From assembly GCF_003049685.1 (NCBI RefSeq), contig NZ_PYSY02000008.1, forward strand, positions 1 to 64,000: a DNA stretch of 64,000 nt, in the 5' to 3' direction. The stretch comes from Brucella pituitosa (GTDB taxonomy: Bacteria; Pseudomonadota; Alphaproteobacteria; Rhizobiales; Rhizobiaceae). Made by a program: the position numbers and the translations under genes. Of the stretch, positions 9,484 to 18,600 are shown piece after piece. Numbering within the stretch: position 1 is the stretch's first letter; each line of letters begins with the position of its first letter. Below the pieces are notes generated by a model. The model did no database searches. It had not been told where the DNA came from and was given only the letters and a program-made list of their open reading frames with translations.

Positions 9484-10001
9484 CTAATGATTGCTTGCTA
9501 ATGTTCTGGCTACAAATTCAGCGTCTGCCGGAAGTTGGTCCAGCGCCGGAAAGCCGAAGACATTCAAGAACATCAGCGAAACCGCTAAAATATTTGGTTT
9601 GTCATCAATGGAATCCACCCTGAAATAGATTGGGATCAGTTTTTCCAAAACATCAACTTCAATTCTTTCGGCGTTTAACTCAGCACTTTTGATAGTCTCG
9701 CGGAAGGCACCCGTATTTTCAAAACGTGTCGCCCACGCATGCACCTTCAGCGTCTTTCGGACAATTCTCAGCGGGATTACGACCTCTTCCCGCCATTCTT
9801 GTATTTCGGCGTATAGAGCGCTGAGCGCTTTTTGCCGTGACATATCGGTCTGTTGTTACCGCGTGCAGAACCGCCAGATAAAACGGCACATCAATGGCAT
9901 AATTGTCTTGCAAGCTCAGCAAGGCAGCCGGAATTCCGGGGCTTGGCATAGAGTTGAAGCATAAAGCTCCAAAGTGCTGAATGACGTTCTATATCGTCCA
10001 C
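9484..10001 (-). pseudogene. TIGR02444-like small protein, frameshifted
   Basis: A GTG at 9999-10001, 18 nt after the ubiX-like stop, starts VDDIERHSALWSFMLQLYAKP. A C run then shifts the frame to PGIPAALLSLQDNYAIDVPF. A second change near 9845 leads to the open frame 9484-9843 (ALSALYAEIQEWREEVVIPLR). The pattern LW-xLY-xPG, LQD-x-DV and WR-VV-PLR fits the TIGR02444 family of short proteins of unknown function. Both breaks lie at homopolymers (C4 and A5). Joined, the product would be about 170 residues. Function not known. Confidence 0.55.
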
Positions 10002-10019
10002 TCGCGTGATCCTCTGCCT

Positions 10020-10598
10020 TTAAGATCCAGGCTTCAGCCCATCCCAACGTTTAACCGTGCCTGTTTCAATACCGAACAGATCAAGAGCGCGGCCCACAGA
10101 ATGGCAGACCATCTCGTTAATGCTTTCGGGATGCGAATAAAAGGCTGGAACAGGCGGCATGATGATTGCCCCCATTTCAGTGAGTGCTGTCATCGTTTTC
10201 AAATGCCCGAGATGCAGCGGCGTTTCCCGCACCATGAGAACCAGTCGGCGCCGTTCTTTCAAAACCACATCAGCGGCCCTGCTCATCAGTGTCGACGTCA
10301 CACCCGACGCTATCTCCGACATGGTTTTAACCGAACACGGAGCAACCAGCATACCCATCGTCCTGAACGATCCCGATGCTATCGAAGCGCCGACATCCGC
10401 AGCCGAATGAACCACATCGGCGCGATGCGACAGCTCTGATTTTTGTATACCAAGCTCCTGATGGAGCGTGAGCAGCGCTGCGCGCGAAACAACGAGATGC
10501 GTTTCGACGCCCACTGATCGCGCCAGTTCCAGTGCCTTAAGCCCATAAGCTGCGCCCGAAGCGCCCGAAATTCCTATCACCAGGCGTTGAGCGCTCAT
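10020..10598 (-). CDS. UbiX-type flavin prenyltransferase
   Basis: A 192-residue protein of normal UbiX length. The N-terminal GISGASGAAYG is the flavin/phosphate-binding loop. VAPCSVKTMSEIASG and KERRRLVLMVRETPLHLGH are conserved UbiX blocks, and MGAIIMPPVPAFYSHP is the C-terminal signature. The family makes prenylated FMN from FMN and dimethylallyl phosphate, the cofactor of UbiD decarboxylases. It lies 3 nt after the ubiD-like gene, so it likely serves that enzyme in a catabolic decarboxylation rather than ubiquinone synthesis. A second UbiX paralogue lies at 41065-41661. Confidence 0.88.
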   Translation of the reverse strand: MSAQRLVIGISGASGAAYGLKALELARSVGVETHLVVSRAALLTLHQELGIQKSELSHRADVVHSAADVGASIASGSFRTMGMLVAPCSVKTMSEIASGVTSTLMSRAADVVLKERRRLVLMVRETPLHLGHLKTMTALTEMGAIIMPPVPAFYSHPESINEMVCHSVGRALDLFGIETGTVKRWDGLKPGS

Positions 10599-10601
10599 CG
10601 G

Positions 10602-11930
10602 TTACGCTCCCTCGAACCAGTCGCTGGCCTTGACACTGTCGCCAAGTCGCAATCGCTTGCGTTCAAACTCCTGTTCCCGTCCCCATGGCTTGGTCGCATC
10701 CACAAGCAGCCTGCCCCAATGGTCCTTCTGTTCATCCCGATAAAATGATGGTGTATCCGGGATGATCAGCATGTCCTTGTCTGGGCGACAACGCGTTAGA
10801 ATGGCCCATTGCACATCATCCATGTCGTAGATATTCACGTCGGTATCCACCACCGTGATCTGTTTTGACCATATGGGTTCGGCCCCGATAGCCCCCAGCA
10901 TGACCTGACGCGCATGTCCCTCGAACTGCGGCTCGATCTGGATGATGGCGTGATTGACGAATGGCTGGCAGGTGACATTGATGATACCGGGAAGCGCAGC
11001 ACTCAAGCGCTGATAAATATTCGCGGAAACCGATAGTTCGAGTGTGAGCACTTCTTCAGGTGAACCACATAATATCGAATGAAACATCGCGTCTTTGCGC
11101 ACGGTGACGCCCAGTACTTCGAAAACCGCATTAGGTCCGACAGGAACGTAATACCCCATAAACTCGCCAAAAGGCCCTTCGGCGCGGCGTTCATTGGGAA
11201 GAAAGCGTCCTTCGATAACCACTTCGGTTTCTGCAGGAACTTCAAGATCGATATGGTTGCATTTGCGCATGGCAATCGGTCGTCCACGCAGGCGTGCCGC
11301 CACTTCCAATTCGTCGACATCATACGGCAGTGGCGCTGCTGCGGTTAGAAATGCATGCGAAGGTGTACCAATCAACATGGCCGCTTCGAGCGGTTTGCCC
11401 AGTTTTTCCGCCTTCTCATGATAGATCGTCAGATGATGGCGAGGTGCCAAGCGACAGCGCAGCTCGTTATCGCTGATAAACATCGAGCGATGATAGGACA
11501 AATTACCAACGCCGGTTTCCGGATCTTTGGCGATAAACATGGCGGAGGTGAAATAGGCGCGCCGTCCCGGTCAGAATAGGTAATCAGCGGCAGATCGGAC
11601 AGCTTCACTTCTTCATATTCGGGAAGTTCGCTGTCATCGGCAAGTTTCAGCGGCTCTTTCATCTCTGACGCCAAGAGATGCGAGACGGCTCCACTGGGTG
11701 CAAAAATCCTTTGCGTCAATGCCGATCACTTCGGCAATTCTGTCGCGCGTGCTGTAAACATTGCTGACAACGGGAAACCGTGTGCCTTTTACGTTGGTAA
11801 ACATCACCGGCTTCGCCCATTTTTTCTGCGCAAGCTGTGTGACGGCTGCAAGTTCATGCGCAGGGTCAATCTCTCGATCAACCACCAGCAGATCGCCGCG
11901 CTCTTCAAGCTTATTGATAAAATCTCTCAT
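10602..11930 (-). pseudogene. UbiD-family decarboxylase, two frameshifts
   Basis: ATG at 11930 (MRDFINKLEERGDLLVVDRE) has GGAG 8 nt upstream; an alternative ATG is at 11942. The first frame runs to about 11705, where a T5 run (expected T4) shifts KDFAPSGAV out of frame. A second break near 11560 lacks one T before FTSAMFIAKDPETGVGN. The rest (10602-11540) is open and has EGPFGEFMGYY with the conserved Glu and Arg region (RRAEGPFGE), and CNHIDLEVPAETE. The joined length is about 442 residues. UbiD enzymes reversibly decarboxylate aromatic or alpha,beta-unsaturated acids using prenyl-FMN. Both breaks are single-base homopolymer changes, so this may be a functional gene with sequence errors. Confidence 0.75.
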
Positions 11931-11950
11931 CTCAAACTCCATTCTAGGAT

Positions 11951-12703
11951 TCAGCGGACAGTGCCCAAATTGGGTGTTAATGCGATACGGGTGGTACGCG
12001 CGTCGTGCGCGGAACGCAGCCGATAACGGTCTCCGGGATAGATAAAACGGCTACGCGTGACCGGAATCCCGTCGCGCCATGTCGAACGGTCCAGAAGCAG
12101 GCAAGGCTGGTTGGCATCGATCTGCAAAAGCTGGCGTATGTCGTCTTCAGCGCGAATGGCACGAATGGCATTATCAACTGTTGTGACCACCGTTTCGCGC
12201 CGAAACCATGCTTCGGGGCCTTGCGTTGAAAACGTCTGATCCAGATATCCCGGAGCTTCTGCGGCGTTGACATAGCGCTCTTCAAGCTGAATGGGCGTGC
12301 CATCTTCCAGATGAAGAAACCGGCTGTAATAAACCACGGCATCTGCGGACAATTGCAGAATGTTGCGCGCAGGATTGTCCTGCGCAAGGGTTGTGTGAAC
12401 CAGAACCTGACAGGTGTGCGCGCCGCCAGAGTTGGCGATTTCATTGCTGATATTGGGAAGGTCGAACACGGCGCACTGAATGCGCGGCCCCAGCACAAAT
12501 GTGCCCCGTCCCTGCACGCGGATTAACACGCCCGCTGTTTGCAGCTCGCGCAACGCACGGCGCACAGTCAATTGTGAAACATCAAACTCTGCGGCCAGAT
12601 CACCTTCCGAAGGGATCTGGAAATTTGCCGGCCATTCTTCCGTTTCAACGCGGCGATCAATTTCGCTTTTGATTTTTTTATAGAGATGCTGGTCAGTGTT
12701 CAC
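11951..12703 (-). CDS. GntR-family regulator, HutC/UTRA type (paralogue 2)
   Basis: A 250-residue protein with an N-terminal winged helix (IPSEGDLAAEFDVSQLTVRR, ELQTAGVLIRVQGRGTFV) and a UTRA domain (YYSRFLHLEDGTPIQLEERY, PVTRSRFIYPGDRYRLRSA). It is clearly duplicated from, or with, the GntR gene at 8631-9377. It is the first gene of the minus-strand operon and divergent from the aldehyde dehydrogenase gene at 13020. The intergenic region has two perfect palindromes, so it probably controls both directions. Confidence 0.87.
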   Translation of the reverse strand: MNTDQHLYKKIKSEIDRRVETEEWPANFQIPSEGDLAAEFDVSQLTVRRALRELQTAGVLIRVQGRGTFVLGPRIQCAVFDLPNISNEIANSGGAHTCQVLVHTTLAQDNPARNILQLSADAVVYYSRFLHLEDGTPIQLEERYVNAAEAPGYLDQTFSTQGPEAWFRRETVVTTVDNAIRAIRAEDDIRQLLQIDANQPCLLLDRSTWRDGIPVTRSRFIYPGDRYRLRSAHDARTTRIALTPNLGTVR

Positions 12704-12748
12704 GATGCGCGCTCATAAAATTGGCCAATGTGATAGTAAACTTCAACC

Positions 12749-12764
12749 ATTATGATATCATAAT
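12749..12764. promoter_or_regulatory. Perfect 16-bp palindrome upstream of gntR
   Basis: ATTATGATATCATAAT is a perfect palindrome 46 bp upstream of the gntR start. It shares the core TGATATCA with a second palindrome at 12899-12914. It is a likely GntR operator for autoregulation (inference). Confidence 0.55.
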
Positions 12765-12889
12765 CAAGTGCGTAAATTTAGAAATGCTAGAAATGTGTCG
12801 GACAAAAATCGCCCTCATCAGCATAAGGACCGCTATTCTGCGGTTTTATCGCTGTTTTGACCCAATTTCGACGTCTTGTATTTTTTCTG

Positions 12890-12914
12890 TTGACTTTTAA
12901 AGTGATATCACTTT
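12890..12914 (+). promoter_or_regulatory. Putative promoter with overlapping palindromic operator
   Basis: TTGACT (12890-12895) resembles a -35 box. The perfect 16-bp palindrome AAAGTGATATCACTTT (12899-12914) occupies the expected spacer before a weak -10 region near 12913-12925. A repressor bound here would block transcription of the aldehyde dehydrogenase gene. The core TGATATCA is shared with the site at 12749-12764. The rest of the 316-bp intergenic region is AT-rich with no gene seen. Confidence 0.5.
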
Positions 12915-13019
12915 GCATAGATAAGAATATCTTTAGTGCATCGAAATGAATAATTCCGGGCCACGCGGCGGAAAAGGAAGCTATGCTTTCAGCACAAGGG
13001 CTCGCCAAGAGGAGGGGCA

Positions 13020-14510
13020 ATGTCGACCCACGACCTGCAAAAACTTGCTATGTATATCAACGGTGAATGGGTAGAGCCGTCATCGGGCCAATATATCGAG
13101 ACCATCGATCCATTTACGGCGAAGCCTTGGGCCTTGGTGCCTCGCGGCAATGCCGAAGACGCTGACAGAGCCATTCAAGCAGCGCATAATGCCTTTACCA
13201 AAGGCCCGTGGAGAAAGTTGCATCCCAGCGAGCGTGGCCGCATTATACAGCGCTTCGCCGATCTCATCGAACAGAATGCAGATGAGCTGGCTGAGATCGA
13301 AGTGTGCGATAATGGTCGCCTTCTCGCCGAAATGCGCCATCAAATTCGCTATATTCCGCGCTGGTATCACTATTATGCCGGGCTAGCGGACAAGATCGAA
13401 GGTGCGGTGCATCCCTGCGATAAAAAAGCCCTGAGCTTCTCGCGGCACGAGCCACTCGGCGTCTGCGTCGGCATCGTGCCGTGGAACGCACCCCTGTTTC
13501 TGTTTTCACTCAAGGCTGCCCCCGCCCTGGCAGCCGGTTGTACGCTGGTGATGAAACCGGCCGAGTATACCTCGGCTACGGCTATCAAATTGATGGAACT
13601 GGTTGAAAAGGCTGGCTTCCCCGCAGGTGTGATCAATGTCGTGACCGGCTATGGACCTGAAGTTGGTGAGCCGTTGGTGACGCACCCGCTCACACGCCAC
13701 GTTGGCTTTACGGGATCGACCCGCACGGGTGCGCATCTATATGCGTTGGCGGCTAAAGACATCAAGCGGGTTAGCCTCGAACTGGGTGGCAAGTCGCCCA
13801 ATATCATTTTTGAGGACGCCAATCTTGATAATGCCGTACGCGGCGTCGTCGGCGGTATCTTTGGCGCGGTAGGTCAAACCTGTATTGCCGGTTCGCGCTT
13901 GTTGTTGCAGCGAAAAATACACGATGAATTTCTGGAAAAACTGACGGCCTTCACCAAAACGGCGCGCATTGGCGACCCCAAACACCTGGATACCCGCATC
14001 GGCCCTATAGCCAACGCCATGCAGTATGAGAAAGTGCTGGGCTATATCGATATCGCGCGGCAGGAAGGTGCAGAACTCATCATCGGCGGCAAACGGCCCG
14101 ATCTGGATGAATGTGCGGCAGGCTATTTCGTTGAGCCAACGATTTTTGCAGGTGTGAACAATGATATGCGCATTGCGCGTGAAGAGGTGTTTGGACCTGT
14201 TCTGGCAGCCATTCCATTTGATGATGCGGAAGAAGCCGTAGCCATCGCCAATGACAGCGAATTCGGGTTGGCTGCAGGTGTCTGGACCTCGGATATGCGT
14301 CGCGCCATACTCATGTCGGAAAGCCTGGAAGCGGGCAGTGTCTGGGTAAACACATATCGCGATGTGTCCTACACCACTCCGTTTGGCGGCTATAAAAAGA
14401 GCGGAATAGGCCGGGAAAACGGAATAGAAGGAATTAAAGAGTTCCTGCAAACCAAAGCCGTGTGGTTATCCACTGCAGAGGAGATAGCAAATCCGTTCGT
14501 GATCGGCTGA
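13020..14510 (+). CDS. NAD(P)-dependent aldehyde dehydrogenase
   Basis: 496 residues, the usual ALDH length. Start ATG at 13020 follows AGAGGAGGGGCA. Motifs: VGIVPWNAPLFLF (nucleotide site start), VMKPAEYTS, FTGSTRTGA, LELGGKSPNIIF with the general-base Glu, GQTCIAGSRLLL with the catalytic Cys, and EEVFGPVLA. It oxidises an aldehyde to the acid. It is first in a plus-strand run with an ABC importer, an FAD amine oxidase and RidA, so it may oxidise the aldehyde released after oxidative deamination. Substrate not predictable. Confidence 0.9.
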   Translation: MSTHDLQKLAMYINGEWVEPSSGQYIETIDPFTAKPWALVPRGNAEDADRAIQAAHNAFTKGPWRKLHPSERGRIIQRFADLIEQNADELAEIEVCDNGRLLAEMRHQIRYIPRWYHYYAGLADKIEGAVHPCDKKALSFSRHEPLGVCVGIVPWNAPLFLFSLKAAPALAAGCTLVMKPAEYTSATAIKLMELVEKAGFPAGVINVVTGYGPEVGEPLVTHPLTRHVGFTGSTRTGAHLYALAAKDIKRVSLELGGKSPNIIFEDANLDNAVRGVVGGIFGAVGQTCIAGSRLLLQRKIHDEFLEKLTAFTKTARIGDPKHLDTRIGPIANAMQYEKVLGYIDIARQEGAELIIGGKRPDLDECAAGYFVEPTIFAGVNNDMRIAREEVFGPVLAAIPFDDAEEAVAIANDSEFGLAAGVWTSDMRRAILMSESLEAGSVWVNTYRDVSYTTPFGGYKKSGIGRENGIEGIKEFLQTKAVWLSTAEEIANPFVIG

Positions 14511-14597
14511 CAAGGAACGCCAGAACAAAGCCTAAAAAAGCGAGCCATTTGAGGCCGGGTGGTTCGCAAAAAATTACGGCCAAAGGGGAACTAGAAA

Positions 14598-15488
14598 ATG
14601 AGTATTAAAGAAACAGTGCGCTCTAAAAAGGCGATTACGCTTACTGTCGGAGCAACGATAAGCCTTCTCATGATCACAGGCTCTGTCAGTGCGCAAACCG
14701 CAGCGGACAGCCTGCCACAGAAATATCGCGAAGCCGGTGTAATCAAGCTGGTTACCGACGCGAAATATCCGCCCTTTCAGTCTATGAACGACGCTGGCGA
14801 AATGGTCGGTTTTGAAGTCGATCTCTGGAATGCCATCGCCGCCCGTCTCAACGTCAAAGTCGATGTTACATCGGTTTCGTTCGATTCTCTGATCCCCGGT
14901 GTTCAGTCGGGACGTTGGGATATTGCGATGGAAGGCATCACCGACAATGCCGAACGCCAGAAAGTCGTTAGTTTCGTTGATTACGGATACACCACATCAT
15001 CGGCCTATGTCCTTGAGCAAAAAGGCGCTGATATCAGCGACCATTTAGGCCTTTGCGGGCTGAAAGGTTCCGCGCAAAGCGGCACCGAATGGGTGGACAT
15101 GATCACGAAGGAAATCGGCGAAGCCTGCGTTGCGGCCGGCAAAGAAAAGCCAACCGTTTCAGAATTCGGCACATCCGAAGCAACATTGCTGTCGGTTTAT
15201 TCCGGTCGGAGTGATTTCGTTTTGACCTCTGCGGCACTTGCCGGAGAAATTCAGAAGTCGGCACCACATCCGGTCAAAGTTATTCCTATGCAAATTTTGC
15301 CAAGAATGCCCAGTGGCATCGCATTCCGTAAAAATGAAACAGATCTCGGCGAGGCTCTGCTGGCAGCTCTGAAGGAAGTCAAGGCCAGCGGCGACTACGA
15401 CAAAATCTACGCAAAATGGACTGTCTCGCCAATGGCGATGGAACACGAGCCAGGTATAAATCTGGCCACGATCCCAACTTCAAAATAG
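14598..15488 (+). CDS. Polar-amino-acid-type ABC substrate-binding protein
   Basis: 296 residues with an N-terminal signal peptide (residues about 1-34, ending GSVSAQT). The SBP_bac_3 fold is visible: GVIKLVTDAKYPPFQSMND, MVGFEVDLWNAIAARL, FDSLIPGVQSGRWDIAMEGI and TDNAERQKVVSFVDY. It would bind the substrate in the periplasm for the permease and ATPase that follow. Ligand unknown; class members bind amino acids, opines or related amines. RBS AAAGGGGAA lies 10 nt before the ATG. Confidence 0.88.
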   Translation: MSIKETVRSKKAITLTVGATISLLMITGSVSAQTAADSLPQKYREAGVIKLVTDAKYPPFQSMNDAGEMVGFEVDLWNAIAARLNVKVDVTSVSFDSLIPGVQSGRWDIAMEGITDNAERQKVVSFVDYGYTTSSAYVLEQKGADISDHLGLCGLKGSAQSGTEWVDMITKEIGEACVAAGKEKPTVSEFGTSEATLLSVYSGRSDFVLTSAALAGEIQKSAPHPVKVIPMQILPRMPSGIAFRKNETDLGEALLAALKEVKASGDYDKIYAKWTVSPMAMEHEPGINLATIPTSK

Positions 15489-15565
15489 CAATCTCGGTCG
15501 GTGATATAACTCGGGATTGAGTTCATCGGCCGCATCAATGCGAATATGATTGAGAGACAGCTACT

Positions 15566-16486
15566 ATGTCGGATGATTCAATTCTCGCCGCCTCGCCTTC
15601 TCCTGACCGGCCCATGCTGACATATATTTCGGCCAGCGCTTGGAAGACGCGGATAACTGCAACGCTGCTTATCATCTTCATACTTTATTGCGCCCAGATG
15701 ATTGCGGCTAATCCTAATTTTGGATGGAGTGTAGTTGGAGAATATCTGTTCGATAGTCGCGTCCTGTGGGGGCTGTCTCTCACGCTATGGCTGACTGTGG
15801 TCACCATGGTTATTGGGGTTGTTCTGGGAACGATTTTAGCCATCATGGCGATGTCCAATAATTTCGTTATTTCGAAAGTAGCCAAAGCCTATATCTGGTT
15901 CTTTCGTGGAACCCCCGTCCTGGTTCAATTGATCTTCTGGTACAACCTCGGTGCCCTGTTTCCCGAAATATCGATCGGGCTGCCTTTCACATCATGGTGG
16001 ATTTCGGTTCCCACCAATTCATTGATATCGCCGGTAACGGCTGCTGTCCTTGGTCTGGGATTGAACGAAGGCGCATATATGTCCGAAATCATTCGGAGCG
16101 GCCTGATGTCGGTGGAACCCGGTCAAAAACAAGCGGCGAAATCACTTGGCATGACCAACGGCAAGGCTTTGTGGCGCATTATATTGCCGCAGGCGATGCC
16201 AGTGATCATCCCTCCGACCGGCAATCAGACGATTGGGATGCTGAAAACATCCTCTCTGGTGAGTGTGATATCATTGGCTGACCTGCTTTATTCGGCGCAA
16301 ACTATCTACTCCCGCAACTTTCAGACCATCCCTTTGTTGATCGTGGCGTGCATCTGGTATCTGGCGGCAACGACCATTCTGAGTACTGTACAGGTTCGCA
16401 TCGAGCGGCATTTTAGTCGCTCCAATCAGCAGACAAATACATCCTCAACTCGCCTTCCCCGTCGTCTGTTTCGTCAGAAAGCTTGA
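15566..16486 (+). CDS. Amino-acid-type ABC transporter permease
   Basis: 306 residues. After a 30-residue cytoplasmic lead there are five to six transmembrane helices, with the HisM/GlnP-type start (GLSLTLWLTVVTMVIGVVLG). WFFRGTPVLVQLIFWYN and the EAA-like loop (EPGQKQAAKSLGMTNGKALW) match family positions. A single permease gene is present, so it probably acts as a homodimer. The gene lies between the binding protein and the ATPase, 4 nt upstream of the latter. Confidence 0.88.
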   Translation: MSDDSILAASPSPDRPMLTYISASAWKTRITATLLIIFILYCAQMIAANPNFGWSVVGEYLFDSRVLWGLSLTLWLTVVTMVIGVVLGTILAIMAMSNNFVISKVAKAYIWFFRGTPVLVQLIFWYNLGALFPEISIGLPFTSWWISVPTNSLISPVTAAVLGLGLNEGAYMSEIIRSGLMSVEPGQKQAAKSLGMTNGKALWRIILPQAMPVIIPPTGNQTIGMLKTSSLVSVISLADLLYSAQTIYSRNFQTIPLLIVACIWYLAATTILSTVQVRIERHFSRSNQQTNTSSTRLPRRLFRQKA

Positions 16487-16490
16487 TAAA

Positions 16491-17255
16491 ATGTCCGATT
16501 CGATGATTGTCTTTGACCGGGTGTCGAAAAATTACGGCAGCATGACTGTCCTCAATAACATCAACCTTGAAGTGGCCGCCGGTGAGGTGGTTAGTCTGAT
16601 TGGCCCATCGGGATCGGGAAAATCAACGTTGCTGCGCTGCGTGAACCATTTGGAACGCATTGAGCAAGGCAGCATCAAGGTGGACGGTGAGTTGATCGGT
16701 TACCGACGCGAAGGCAATTTTGCGCACGAACTTCCAGAAAAGATGATCGCACGCCAACGCGCCCGGATCGGCATGGTGTTCCAGAACTTCAACCTCTTTG
16801 GACATAAAACAGCACTCGAAAACGTCATCGAAGCGCCTGTTCATGTGCTGGGAATTGCAAAAAGCGAAGCTGTGAAACAAGCGAGCGAGGTGTTGGCACG
16901 CGTGGGGCTTGCCGATAAATTACATCACTATCCCCGCATGTTATCTGGTGGGCAGCAGCAACGCGTTGCCATTGCGCGCGCCTTGGCAATGAAGCCCAAA
17001 GTCCTGCTTTTCGATGAACCGACCAGTGCGCTTGATCCTGAACTGGTGGGGGAAGTGCTCGACGTCATGCGGTCGCTAGCAGCAGATGGTCTGACAATGA
17101 TGGTGGTGACGCACGAGATGTCGTTTGCACGCGATGTTTGCAATCGGATTGCATTCATGCAAGCTGGCCAAATTGTCGAATGCGGTGCTCCCTCGGAAAT
17201 ATTGGATAATCCCGCATTTGAGCGAACCCGCTCTTTCCTTTCCAAGGTTCACTAG
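16491..17255 (+). CDS. Amino-acid-type ABC transporter ATPase
   Basis: 254 residues. Walker A GPSGSGKST, Q loop FQNFNLFGHKT, signature LSGGQQQRVAIARALA, Walker B VLLFDEPTSALDPE and H-loop VVTHEMSF are all intact. It is a GlnQ/HisP/OccP-like member that powers the adjacent permease. Its TAG stop is immediately followed by the ATG of the FAD oxidase (no gap), so translation is probably coupled. Confidence 0.93.
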   Translation: MSDSMIVFDRVSKNYGSMTVLNNINLEVAAGEVVSLIGPSGSGKSTLLRCVNHLERIEQGSIKVDGELIGYRREGNFAHELPEKMIARQRARIGMVFQNFNLFGHKTALENVIEAPVHVLGIAKSEAVKQASEVLARVGLADKLHHYPRMLSGGQQQRVAIARALAMKPKVLLFDEPTSALDPELVGEVLDVMRSLAADGLTMMVVTHEMSFARDVCNRIAFMQAGQIVECGAPSEILDNPAFERTRSFLSKVH

Positions 17256-18527
17256 ATGACTATTCCGCACAAGGCGGTTTCTTCGGATAAATGGGACCTG
17301 ATCATCGTTGGCGGCGGTATAGTCGGATGTTCAACGGCTCTTTATGCCGCACGATCAGGCTTGCGTGTGCTGATTGTCGAGCGTGATACACCGGGATCCA
17401 GACAATCCGGCCGAAATCTTGGCTTTGTGCGTCAGCAGGGCCGTGACTTTCGCGAGCTTCCGCTGGCCATGGCTTCTCTCAACCTGTGGGAAGGACTGGA
17501 GCGGGATCTGGGCCGTAAAGTGGGCTGGCTTCGTGGCGGCAACGCGGTCCTTGCCACCAGTGACAGTGACCTTTCCAACCAAGCCGATTGGCAATCCAAA
17601 GCCACAAAGTATGGGTTGGACACGGTTCTGCTTACACAAGCGCAAATTCGCGAAAAGCTTCCGCTTATCGCAGACAATGCTAAAGTGCGCGGGGCCATGT
17701 TTACCGCATCAGACGGGCGTGCCGAACCGAGTCGAGCAACGCGAGCCATGTTTGAAGCGGCGATTGAAGCCGGTGTTTCCGTTATCCTTGGCGCGCGTGT
17801 GACGCGAGTGGATATTCAGGCTGGTCATGTGCACGGGGTCTGGATTGGCCGCAGGCTTTATCGCGCAGATCAGGTACTGTGCGCAGCGGGCACCGAAAGC
17901 TCCAAGCTGTTGCGCGCGGTTGGGTACATTCTCCCGCAAGAAAGAATACGCGCAACCGTGGCACGAACGGTCCCGGCCGCAGATCTCACCGTCAATCCCT
18001 GCATTTCACTGCCACTGACCGGCATTCGTCAGGATGCACGTGGAGCATTCGTCTTTTCAGTGGCGGGCGGGGAATATGATGTTCGTCTCGATTCCTGGCG
18101 CACCATGCGTCACTACCAAGAAACACGTAAGAGCAATCCTGACGCGGCCCGGATAAATTATCTAGGTCCTCTGCAAAAGTTAGCGCCCTTGCGACCATCG
18201 GCACCGATTGCTGACATTGCACCAACAAGCGAGGCGGTAGAACCCGCGTATTATCGCGTGCAGCAGGCGCAGGATGAGATAAGGCGCTTCCTGCCGGCGA
18301 TCGCTGATCTCGAAATCGAAGCGGTTTGGGCTGGCATCATCGACACACTTCCTGATGTGATCCCGGTTATGGGCCATGTGAACGGCGTCGATGGACTTCT
18401 AGTGGCGACGGGCTTCAGTGGACACGGTTTTGGCCTAGGTCCAATGGCTGGTAAAGTCATGGCTGAATTCGCACAAGGGCACTCGTCTTCAGTGGATATA
18501 TCGGGCCTATCACCGGATCGGTTCTAA
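17256..18527 (+). CDS. FAD-dependent amine/amino-acid oxidoreductase (DadA-like)
   Basis: 423 residues. The N-terminal LIIVGGGIVGCSTALYAARS is the dinucleotide-binding Rossmann motif. SRQSGRNLGFVRQQGRDFRE follows, and the C-terminal FAD segment is GLLVATGFSGHGFGLGPMAG. This DAO-fold family oxidises C-N bonds of amino acids or secondary amines to imines. Encoded directly after its importer and before RidA, it is probably the first catabolic step on the imported compound. Exact substrate unknown. Confidence 0.87.
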   Translation: MTIPHKAVSSDKWDLIIVGGGIVGCSTALYAARSGLRVLIVERDTPGSRQSGRNLGFVRQQGRDFRELPLAMASLNLWEGLERDLGRKVGWLRGGNAVLATSDSDLSNQADWQSKATKYGLDTVLLTQAQIREKLPLIADNAKVRGAMFTASDGRAEPSRATRAMFEAAIEAGVSVILGARVTRVDIQAGHVHGVWIGRRLYRADQVLCAAGTESSKLLRAVGYILPQERIRATVARTVPAADLTVNPCISLPLTGIRQDARGAFVFSVAGGEYDVRLDSWRTMRHYQETRKSNPDAARINYLGPLQKLAPLRPSAPIADIAPTSEAVEPAYYRVQQAQDEIRRFLPAIADLEIEAVWAGIIDTLPDVIPVMGHVNGVDGLLVATGFSGHGFGLGPMAGKVMAEFAQGHSSSVDISGLSPDRF

Positions 18528-18600
18528 CCATAATCGGTAGACCTCAAACAGTGTAACGCGCACCCAACACAATCAACTAACAAAGACAAGGAGACGGAAA

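Noticed and set aside
13737..14450. 237-codon minus-strand ORF inside the aldehyde dehydrogenase
   Set aside because: Antisense shadow; all ALDH motifs are on the plus strand.
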